Assembly: GCA_947474875.1 (NCBI GenBank)
Contig: CANJKY010000369.1
Coordinates: 1 to 5,081 of the forward strand
DNA length: 5,081 nucleotides
DNA from: Gemmataceae bacterium
GTDB lineage: Bacteria > Planctomycetota > Planctomycetia > Gemmatales > Gemmataceae
Reading direction: 5' to 3'
The notes beneath the pieces were generated by a model. The model saw only the letters and a list, made by a program, of their open reading frames with translations, ran no database searches and was not told the origin of the DNA. The translations under genes were made by a program, and so were the position numbers. The stretch's first letter is position 1; each line of letters starts with the position of its first letter. This document shows, one piece after another, positions 1-3,843 of this stretch.

Positions 1-1
1 C

Positions 2-160
2 GAGATGACCGACGCGCAGGTGGAGGCGGGGGTGGAGAAGGCGCTGCGGAAGTACTTCGGCAAGCGCGGCGAGCAGGTGATCAAGGACAACATGAAGTGC
101 ATCAACCGCGGCCGCGACGAGACGCGCGAGATCCCGACCGAGGTGATGTTCGCGCAATAA
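2..160 (+). CDS. 2-oxoacid (pyruvate):ferredoxin oxidoreductase, alpha/gamma chain, C-terminal end (partial)
   Basis: Only the last 52 codons are visible; the gene enters from the left edge and stops at TAA 158-160. The reading frame ends in a stretch with KYFGKRGEQVIKDNM followed by a short tail ending PTEVMFAQ. A YGKKGE-IV-xN pattern of this kind closes the gamma domain (domain III) of single-chain pyruvate:ferredoxin oxidoreductases, just before domain IV. The next gene downstream begins exactly with domains IV to VI, so the two chains very probably form one enzyme that oxidises pyruvate or another 2-oxoacid to an acyl-CoA and reduces ferredoxin in the cytoplasm. The identification rests on a short tail plus the neighbour; which 2-oxoacid is used cannot be told. 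Confidence 0.72.
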   Translation, partial: EMTDAQVEAGVEKALRKYFGKRGEQVIKDNMKCINRGRDETREIPTEVMFAQ

Positions 161-202
161 CCACTAGGTCGGGTCCGAGCGCGGACCAGGCACCAGCCCA
201 CG

Positions 203-242
203 CGCTTGCGGCTTCGCGCCGCCCGGCGCGAAGCCGCAAGCG
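203..242. repeat. 18-bp GC-rich palindrome between the two oxidoreductase genes
   Basis: Arms 203-220 and 225-242 are perfectly complementary with a 4-nt loop (221-224). The left arm reads CGCTTGCGGCTTCGCGCC. No T-run follows on either strand, so it is not a classical intrinsic terminator. It lies 42 nt after the upstream stop codon and 40 nt before the downstream ATG. It looks like a REP-type palindrome and might act as an mRNA-processing or stability hairpin between two co-transcribed subunit genes; that role is inference. Confidence 0.8.
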
Positions 243-282
243 GCAACGGAACCACCCCCACACACAACGGAACTCCATACCC

Positions 283-1947
283 ATGTCCACGACCACCCTC
301 CCCGCCTCGTCCATGAACGACGCGAGCGAAAAGGATCCGTTCAACAACAACTGCTACGGCACGCTCACCGACCGCGAGTACAAGCCGGTCGCCCTGAAGT
401 CCGCCCTCAATCTCCCCGTGCTCGATGTCGTCGACTTCAACGACCGCATCATCCGCGGGTACGAGGAGGGGTACGGCGAGAAAGAGCTCCCCGCCGACCT
501 CACGCTCGCCCGCTCGCTGATCCCCGCCGGCACCGCGTCGCTCCGCGACTTCAGCTACATCGCGCCCGAAATCCCCGAGTACAAGCCCGAGAACTGCACC
601 GGGTGCATGGACTGCGTGACCGAGTGCCCGGACACGGCGATCCTCGGCAAGGTGCTCGGCGAGGACGAGTGGGAGGCGAAGCTGGCCGACATCCCGGAGG
701 GCGACCGCGACATGTACAAGGCGCAGTGGTCGCGCACCAAGAAGTACTACGACGGCGGGAAGAAGAAGCAGGGCGTCGGCGGGATGTTCAACATCATCAT
801 CGACCCGTCGAAGTGCAAGGGGTGCGCCGAGTGCGTGACGGTGTGCGACGACGACGCGCTGAAGATGGTCGGGAAGACCGACGACGTGATGGTGAAGGCC
901 CGCAAGAGCCACCGGCTGTTCAAGAACATGGGGCCGAGCAACGACAAGTTCATCTCCGGCAACCTGCTCATCGACATGATGCTGAAGGAGCAGACGCACA
1001 TCTACACCGGCGGGGCCGGCAGCTGCGCCGGGTGCGGGGAGGGCACCGCCCTGCGAATGCTGTGCGCCGCCACCGGCAGCAAGCACGGCGAGCAGTGGGG
1101 GCTGGTGGCCGCCACCGGGTGCAACACGGTGTACACCTCGACGTACCCGTACAACCCGTACCTGGTGCCGTGGACGAACTCGCTGTTCGAGAACGCCCCC
1201 ACCTACGCCATCGGGGTGCGGATGCGGTGGGACCAGATGGGCTGGCAGAACAAGCCGCTGTGGGTGATCGGCGGGGACGGGGCCATGTACGACATCGGCT
1301 TCCAGGCGCTGTCCCGCATGTTCGCCAGCGGGATGAACATCAAGGTGTTCGTGCTGGACACGCAGGTGTACTCGAACACCGGCGGGCAGGCCAGCACCGC
1401 CAGCTTCACCGGCCAGAACACCAAGATGTCGGTCCACGGGAACGTGTTCGGCGGCAAGCAGGAGCGGCGGAAGGAGATCGCGCAGATCGCCATGATGCAC
1501 CCGCGGACGTATGTGGCCCAGACGACGTGCGCGCACATCAACCACTTCTACAAGGCGGTGCTCGGGGCGCTGGAGTTCGACGGCCCGGCCATCGTGTGCT
1601 GCTACACCACCTGCCAGCCGGAACACGGCGTCGCCGACAACATGGCCGGCGAGCAGGCGCGGCTGGCCGTCGACACGCGGGCGTTCCCGCTCATCATCTA
1701 CGACCCGCGGAAGGGCGACTCCATCAAGAGCCGCATGTCGCTCGACGGCAACCCGAACAAGACCGGCGACTGGTACGTCCACCCGAAGACCAACCAGGAG
1801 GTGACGTTCGTGGACTTCGCCCGGAGCGAGGGGCGGTTCGTCAAGCACTTCGACAAGGACGGCCACCCGTCGGCCACCCTGCTAGCCGCCAAACAGGACC
1901 GGCTGGAGAACTGGCACACCCTCCAGGACTTGGCCGGGCTGCGATGA
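283..1947 (+). CDS. 2-oxoacid (pyruvate):ferredoxin oxidoreductase, ferredoxin plus TPP-binding (beta) chain
   Basis: A 554-aa protein matching domains IV, V and VI of single-chain pyruvate:ferredoxin oxidoreductase. It carries the electron-transfer clusters and the thiamine diphosphate site for oxidative decarboxylation of a 2-oxoacid to acyl-CoA. Two [4Fe-4S] motifs are visible: C105-C108-C111-C115 (CTGCMDCVTECP) and C178-C181-C184-C188 (CKGCAECVTVC). The catalytic domain follows with C248-AGC-C251, C280 (ATGC) and C444 (CCYTTCQPEHG), which fit the four ligands of the active-site-proximal cluster. The TPP motif runs from GGDG (330-333) to VYSNTGGQ (362-369). The start at 283 is chosen because the open frame upstream to 97 overlaps the previous gene and is arginine-rich and unlike the family; M313 is an alternative. 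No clear Shine-Dalgarno precedes it. The gap to the upstream chain is 122 nt, consistent with one operon. Substrate could be pyruvate or another 2-oxoacid. Confidence 0.92.
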   Translation: MSTTTLPASSMNDASEKDPFNNNCYGTLTDREYKPVALKSALNLPVLDVVDFNDRIIRGYEEGYGEKELPADLTLARSLIPAGTASLRDFSYIAPEIPEYKPENCTGCMDCVTECPDTAILGKVLGEDEWEAKLADIPEGDRDMYKAQWSRTKKYYDGGKKKQGVGGMFNIIIDPSKCKGCAECVTVCDDDALKMVGKTDDVMVKARKSHRLFKNMGPSNDKFISGNLLIDMMLKEQTHIYTGGAGSCAGCGEGTALRMLCAATGSKHGEQWGLVAATGCNTVYTSTYPYNPYLVPWTNSLFENAPTYAIGVRMRWDQMGWQNKPLWVIGGDGAMYDIGFQALSRMFASGMNIKVFVLDTQVYSNTGGQASTASFTGQNTKMSVHGNVFGGKQERRKEIAQIAMMHPRTYVAQTTCAHINHFYKAVLGALEFDGPAIVCCYTTCQPEHGVADNMAGEQARLAVDTRAFPLIIYDPRKGDSIKSRMSLDGNPNKTGDWYVHPKTNQEVTFVDFARSEGRFVKHFDKDGHPSATLLAAKQDRLENWHTLQDLAGLR

Positions 1948-1948
1948 G

Positions 1949-2021
1949 GATTGAAGATTGGTGATTTCAGATTGGTGATTGGGAGAGCCCGTCGGTTCTC
2001 TTCAATCACCAATCTTCAATC
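1949..2021. repeat. AT-rich inverted repeat with a duplicated left arm
   Basis: The 18-nt arm 1949-1966 (GATTGAAGATTGGTGATT) is perfectly complementary to 2004-2021. The 11-nt core GATTGGTGATT of the left arm occurs twice, at 1956-1966 and 1970-1980, and both copies can pair with 2004-2014. The inner copy can also be extended by a short GAGA/TCTC stem. The block is AT-rich against a strongly GC-rich background. It starts 1 nt after the oxidoreductase stop codon and ends 11 nt before the next ATG, filling the intergenic gap. No T-tract follows, so a simple terminator is unlikely. It is most likely a dispersed intergenic repeat. Confidence 0.8.
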
Positions 2022-2032
2022 TCAAATCGAAA

Positions 2033-2344
2033 ATGACCCCACCCCTCGCCACCCACGCTTTCACCGACCTCGACGCCGCCGACCGGTTCGTCCGCCGCAC
2101 CCGGTGGGAACTCCGCGAGTTGTGGATGGTCCGCGTGTCCGCCGACCGCTTCCAGATCTTCGACGTGAACAAGGACTACTTCGAGATCACCGGCCTGGGC
2201 TACCCGGACGCGGACGTCGTGCCCCTCTTGTGGCTGGTGAACGCCGCGTTCGACCCGGCGACCCTCCACGAGCCGACCGCCGCCGGGTACAAGGAGTTCC
2301 TCACCGGCCGCCGCTTCCCGTGGGCGCACGACCGGGTGATGTGA
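2033..2344 (+). CDS. hypothetical protein, 103 aa
   Basis: I do not recognise a family. The predicted protein is soluble, without a signal peptide or membrane segment, mixed charged and aromatic: it has paired W residues near the N-terminus (RRTRWELRELW), a FQIFDVNKDYFEITG stretch in the middle and a FPWAHDRVM end. Codon choice (C or G in nearly every third position) resembles that of the neighbouring real genes and the amino-acid make-up is ordinary, both of which support a coding role. ATG 2033 is preferred because upstream in-frame codons lie inside the AT-rich repeat. No Shine-Dalgarno is visible. It follows the oxidoreductase gene by 85 nt on the same strand and could be co-transcribed. 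Its stop codon lies 1 nt from the 3' end of the oppositely oriented tRNA-Val gene. Confidence 0.7.
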   Translation: MTPPLATHAFTDLDAADRFVRRTRWELRELWMVRVSADRFQIFDVNKDYFEITGLGYPDADVVPLLWLVNAAFDPATLHEPTAAGYKEFLTGRRFPWAHDRVM

Positions 2345-2345
2345 G

Positions 2346-2418
2346 TGATCCCGGGTGGAGTCGAACCACCGCTCTCCTCCGTGTCAGGGAGGCGCCTTCG
2401 CCGCTGGGCCACGGGATC
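2346..2418 (-). tRNA. tRNA-Val(GAC)
   Basis: 73 nt. Acceptor GATCCCG/CGGGATC, discriminator A. Anticodon loop CTGACAC with GAC at 2383-2385 in a CCTCC/GGAGG stem; T-arm GGTGG-TTCGACT-CCACC. U8 and A14 are present. It is the last gene of the array as transcribed. Its 3' end is 1 nt from the stop codon of the opposing 103-aa gene, with no terminator between them. Confidence 0.92.
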
Positions 2419-2425
2419 GGTCGAG

Positions 2426-2498
2426 TGCCCCGGCCAGGATTCGAACCTGGAACGCCGCGGTCGAAGCGCGGAATGAGGGTCCGTTTCACCACCGGGGC
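2426..2498 (-). tRNA. tRNA-Arg(UCG)
   Basis: 73 nt. Acceptor GCCCCGG/CCGGGGC, discriminator A. Anticodon loop CTTCGAC gives UCG at 2462-2464, enclosed by CCGCG/CGCGG. D-stem GTGA/TCAT; T-arm CCAGG-TTCGAAT-CCTGG. Reads CGA and possibly other CGN codons. The 3' trailer starts CTCG and the next gene begins 7 nt on. Confidence 0.9.
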
Positions 2499-2504
2499 GT
2501 CGAG

Positions 2505-2595
2505 CGGAAGGAGTGGGAGTTGAACCCACACCGCCTGCAAAAGGCGGCACGGTTTAGCAAACCGCTCCGGCAAAGCCGTTATCCGGCTCCCTTCC
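2505..2595 (-). tRNA. tRNA-Ser(GCU), class II
   Basis: 91 nt. Acceptor GGAAGGG/TCCTTCC with a G-U pair at 7-66, discriminator G as usual for serine. Anticodon loop TTGCTAA with GCU at 2556-2558. It has a long variable arm with a GCCGCC/GGCGGT stem, the hallmark of tRNA-Ser. T-arm GTGGG-TTCAACT-CCCAC. Position 8 is A instead of the near-invariant U. Confidence 0.93.
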
Positions 2596-2602
2596 GTATC
2601 AG

Positions 2603-2673
2603 TGGACCCGCCGGGAATCGAACCCGGACTTCCGCCATGCCACAGCGGGGTCATCCCGTTAGACCACAGGCCC
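2603..2673 (-). tRNA. tRNA-Ala(GGC)
   Basis: 71 nt. Acceptor GGGCCTG/CGGGTCC pairs G3 with U70, the alanine identity element, and has discriminator A. Anticodon loop GTGGCAT gives GGC at 2639-2641 in a CCGCT/GGCGG stem. T-arm TCCGGG-TTCGATT-CCCGG. Loop position 32 is G, which is unusual. The D-loop is short (AACGGGA), unlike the typical bacterial tRNA-Ala D-arm. Confidence 0.9.
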
Positions 2674-2687
2674 GTGTTTCGTCCGAG

Positions 2688-2758
2688 TGGAACCGCGGGG
2701 AGTTGCACCCCGATCTCCCGCGTGCGAGGCGAGCGTCCTCCTGTTGGACGACGATCCC
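2688..2758 (-). tRNA. tRNA-Ala(CGC) with an atypical T-loop
   Basis: 71 nt. Acceptor GGGATCG/CGGTTCC with the G3-U70 alanine identity pair and discriminator A. Anticodon loop CTCGCAC gives CGC at 2724-2726; D-stem GTCC/GGAC. The T-loop reads TGCAACT, so position 55 is G where U (pseudouridine) is almost universal. The CGC isoacceptor is an uncommon addition to the usual UGC/GGC pair and reads GCG, a codon favoured in GC-rich genomes. Confidence 0.87.
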
Positions 2759-2766
2759 AGTTCGAG

Positions 2767-2840
2767 TGACCGAGGTGGGAGTCGAACCCACACCCATCAG
2801 GTTCTCGGCCTGACCCCTCTACCAGTTGGGGTACCCGGTC
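2767..2840 (-). tRNA. tRNA with leucine anticodon GAG, class-I body
   Basis: 74 nt. Acceptor GACCGGG/CTCGGTC, discriminator A. Anticodon stem TCAGG/CCTGA encloses loop CCGAGAA, giving GAG at 2804-2806. Position 33 is C rather than the near-invariant U. The variable loop is only 5 nt (TGGGT), although bacterial tRNA-Leu normally has a long arm. The D-loop AACTGGTAGA and T-stem GTGGG/CCCAC are shared with the CAG and CAA genes of this array. Leucine is the most likely amino acid but charging is not proven. Confidence 0.83.
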
Positions 2841-2844
2841 GTGT

Positions 2845-2902
2845 GTGGTCTGCTCGCTCCGCGAGCGGGTTCTGACGACCGCTCGCGGAGCGAGCAGACC
2901 AC
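2845..2902. repeat. 24-bp perfect inverted repeat inside the tRNA array
   Basis: Arms 2845-2868 and 2879-2902 are perfectly complementary around a 10-nt loop. Each arm contains its own palindrome (GCTCGC-TCC-GCGAGC on the left), so two small hairpins or one long stem can form. It fills nearly all of the 65-nt spacer between tRNA-Met and the GAG tRNA, the only long spacer in the array. Likely a REP-type element inserted between tRNA genes; in the transcript it would make a very stable stem. Confidence 0.85.
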
Positions 2903-2905
2903 GAG

Positions 2906-2973
2906 TTGCAGACCCGGGAGTCGAACCCGGCCTCCAGGCTTATGAGACCCGAACGGGCGCCGGCCCGTCTGCA
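2906..2973 (-). tRNA. tRNA-Met-like (CAU) with an aberrant D-arm
   Basis: 68 nt, the shortest of the array. Acceptor TGCAGAC/GTCTGCA, discriminator A. Anticodon loop CTCATAA gives CAU at 2942-2944 in a CGGGT/GCCTG stem; T-arm CCGGG-TTCGACT-CCCGG. The D region is only about 13 nt and folds as ACGGGC-CGGC-GCCCGT, borrowing the last two acceptor bases. Position 8 is G. CAU could also mark an Ile tRNA modified to lysidine. The 1-72 pair is U-A, unlike the mismatch typical of bacterial initiators. Confidence 0.8.
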
Positions 2974-2980
2974 AGTCGAG

Positions 2981-3055
2981 TGGTGACGGTGGGAGTCGAA
3001 CCCACACTGCACGGCTTCTGAGACCGCGGCCTCTACCAGGTTGGGCTACATCACC
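2981..3055 (-). tRNA. tRNA with leucine anticodon CAG, class-I body
   Basis: 75 nt. Acceptor GGTGATG/CGTCACC, discriminator A. Anticodon loop CTCAGAA gives CAG at 3018-3020 in a GCGGT/GCCGT stem. The variable loop is 5 nt (GCAGT), so the long leucine arm is missing. D-loop AACCTGGTAGA follows U8-A9; T-arm GTGGG-TTCGACT-CCCAC is identical to that of the GAG gene. CTG is a major leucine codon in GC-rich genomes. Leucine identity is inferred from the anticodon, A73 and the D-loop pattern. Confidence 0.86.
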
Positions 3056-3066
3056 AGTTGTCCGAT

Positions 3067-3139
3067 TGACCCGTGCGGGAATCGAACCCGCGTTACCAGC
3101 GTGAGAGGCTGGCGTCCTGAGCCGCTAGACGAACGGGCC
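3067..3139 (-). tRNA. tRNA-Glu(CUC)
   Basis: 73 nt. Acceptor GGCCCGT/ACGGGTC, discriminator A. D-arm GTCT-AGCGGCTC-AGGAC is the normal bacterial tRNA-Glu form with U11-A24 and U13-G22. Anticodon loop CTCTCAC gives CUC at 3103-3105 in a CCAGC/GCTGG stem. It is one of the most canonical members of the array and one of three whose trailer does not begin with CT. Confidence 0.94.
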
Positions 3140-3161
3140 GTGGTTCTCCGTCCAGTGCGAG

Positions 3162-3244
3162 TGCGTCGGGCAGGAATCGAACCTGCGGAGCCACGAAGGG
3201 CACCTGCTTTACAGGCAGGGTGGCATCCCAGTGCCGTCCGACGC
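3162..3244 (-). tRNA. tRNA-Tyr(GUA), class II
   Basis: 83 nt. Acceptor GCGTCGG/CCGACGC, discriminator A. Anticodon loop CTGTAAA gives GUA at 3210-3212 in a CCTGC/GCAGG stem. A long variable arm (about 16 nt, TGCCCTTCGTGGCTCC) is present, as expected for bacterial tRNA-Tyr. The D-arm GGCA-CTGGGA-TGCC has a short 6-nt loop, and position 8 is A rather than U. T-arm GCAGG-TTCGATT-CCTGC. Confidence 0.93.
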
Positions 3245-3253
3245 ATGATCCAG

Positions 3254-3328
3254 TAGCACGGGTGGGATTCGAGCCCACAAGACACCAAGGTTTGAGCTTG
3301 GCCGCTGTACCTGTTCGCGTACCGTGCC
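3254..3328 (-). tRNA. tRNA with leucine anticodon CAA, class-I body
   Basis: 75 nt. Acceptor GGCACGG/CCGTGCT with a G-U pair at 1-72, discriminator A. Anticodon loop CTCAAAC gives CAA at 3292-3294 in a CCAAG/CTTGG stem. The variable loop is 6 nt (TGTCTT), again lacking the long leucine arm. D-loop AACAGGTACA and T-stem GTGGG/CCCAC match the GAG and CAG genes. The T-loop reads CTCGAAT, so position 54 is C instead of U. Confidence 0.85.
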
Positions 3329-3338
3329 GTCGTTCCAG

Positions 3339-3413
3339 CGCCCCTGGCGGGATTCGAACCCGCGACCTCCACCTTGACAGAGTGGCGAGCACTCCTGGCT
3401 GCTCCACAAGGGC
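3339..3413 (-). tRNA. tRNA-Asp(GUC)
   Basis: 75 nt. Acceptor GCCCTTG/CAGGGGC, discriminator G, which is the usual aspartate discriminator. D-stem GAGC/GCTC; anticodon loop CTGTCAA gives GUC at 3376-3378 in a CCACT/GGTGG stem; T-arm GCGGG-TTCGAAT-CCCGC. A canonical class-I tRNA. Confidence 0.94.
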
Positions 3414-3440
3414 GTGTGCCGTCCTCCGTTCACCTTCGAG

Positions 3441-3512
3441 AGCGCCCGGCGGGAGTCGAACCCACTCGTCCACCTTGGCAAGGTGGCAGGCCAGCCGTTA
3501 CATCACGGGCGC
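3441..3512 (-). tRNA. tRNA-Gly(GCC)
   Basis: 72 nt. Acceptor GCGCCCG/CGGGCGC, discriminator U as typical for glycine. Anticodon loop TTGCCAA gives GCC at 3477-3479 in a CCACC/GGTGG stem. T-arm GTGGG-TTCGACT-CCCGC. The D-stem ATGT is weakly paired. The D-arm sequence GTGATGTAACGGC is shared exactly with the neighbouring tRNA-Thr, pointing to common descent. Confidence 0.92.
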
Positions 3513-3525
3513 GTGTGTCAACCAA

Positions 3526-3596
3526 AGCCCCCGGCAGGAGTCGAACCTGCGCGGCCGTCTTACCAAGACGGCAGGCTGCCGTTACATCACAGGGGC
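3526..3596 (-). tRNA. tRNA-Thr(GGU)
   Basis: 71 nt. Acceptor GCCCCTG/CGGGGGC, discriminator U. Anticodon loop TTGGTAA gives GGU at 3562-3564 in a CCGTC/GACGG stem; T-arm GCAGG-TTCGACT-CCTGC. It has the same GTGATGTAACGGC D-arm and TT..AA anticodon-loop frame as the adjacent tRNA-Gly(GCC), so the pair may have arisen by tandem duplication with an anticodon change. Confidence 0.92.
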
Positions 3597-3606
3597 GGTT
3601 CGCCAG

Positions 3607-3678
3607 TGTCCCCGCCAGGAATCGAACCTGGTCTTCAACCTTCGGAGGGTCGCGTGCGGTCCGGCACACCCCGAGGAC
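3607..3678 (-). tRNA. tRNA-Arg(CCG)
   Basis: 72 nt. Acceptor GTCCTCG/CGGGGAC, discriminator A. Anticodon loop CTCCGAA gives CCG at 3643-3645 in a CGACC/GGTTG stem; D-stem GTGT/GCAC; T-arm CCAGG-TTCGATT-CCTGG. Position 8 is G instead of U and position 14 is G instead of A, so the usual U8-A14 contact is not possible. Confidence 0.9.
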
Positions 3679-3684
3679 GACGAG

Positions 3685-3756
3685 AGCACCTGGCGGGAAT
3701 CGAACCCGCAACTCCGGTTTGGAAGACCGGCGCGTTCCCGGCTACGCCACAGGTAC
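3685..3756 (-). tRNA. tRNA-Gly(UCC)
   Basis: 72 nt. Acceptor GTACCTG/CAGGTGC with a U-G pair at 2-71, discriminator U as typical for glycine. Anticodon loop CTTCCAA gives UCC at 3721-3723 in a CCGGT/ACCGG stem. D-stem GCGT/ACGC and T-arm GCGGG-TTCGATT-CCCGC are well paired. Confidence 0.94.
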
Positions 3757-3762
3757 ACACAG

Positions 3763-3834
3763 TGAGGCCCGAGGGACTTGAACCCTCACAACCGGATTAA
3801 GAGTCCGGAGTGCTGCCGCTAACACCTGAGCCTC
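3763..3834 (-). tRNA. tRNA-Lys(CUU)
   Basis: 72 nt. Acceptor GAGGCTC/GGGCCTC, discriminator A. Anticodon loop CTCTTAA gives CUU at 3799-3801 in a CCGGA/TCCGG stem; D-stem GTGT/GCAC; T-arm GAGGG-TTCAAGT-CCCTC. Position 8 is A and position 14 is U, the reverse of the normal U8-A14 pair. Confidence 0.93.
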
Positions 3835-3843
3835 AGATCGCAT

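Noticed and set aside
97..282. N-terminal 62-residue extension of the oxidoreductase beta chain from ATG 97
   Set aside because: It overlaps the end of the upstream gene, crosses a palindrome, is arginine/proline-rich like an out-of-frame read, and has no counterpart in the family; ATG 283 fits better.
603..1964. 453-aa open frame overlapping the oxidoreductase gene on the same strand
   Set aside because: Arginine-rich shadow frame of a high-GC gene whose real frame shows all the expected motifs.
2603..2673. Reading this gene as tRNA-His(GUG) from the string TGTGG in the loop
   Set aside because: That register breaks the anticodon stem; the GGC register gives five pairs, G3-U70 and A73, which fit alanine.
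2301..3800. Many overlapping open frames of 60-180 aa on both strands across the middle of the window
   Set aside because: They run through consecutive tRNA genes. Their repeated RVGFEP, GIEPA or NRTR-type segments are translations of the T-arm sequence.
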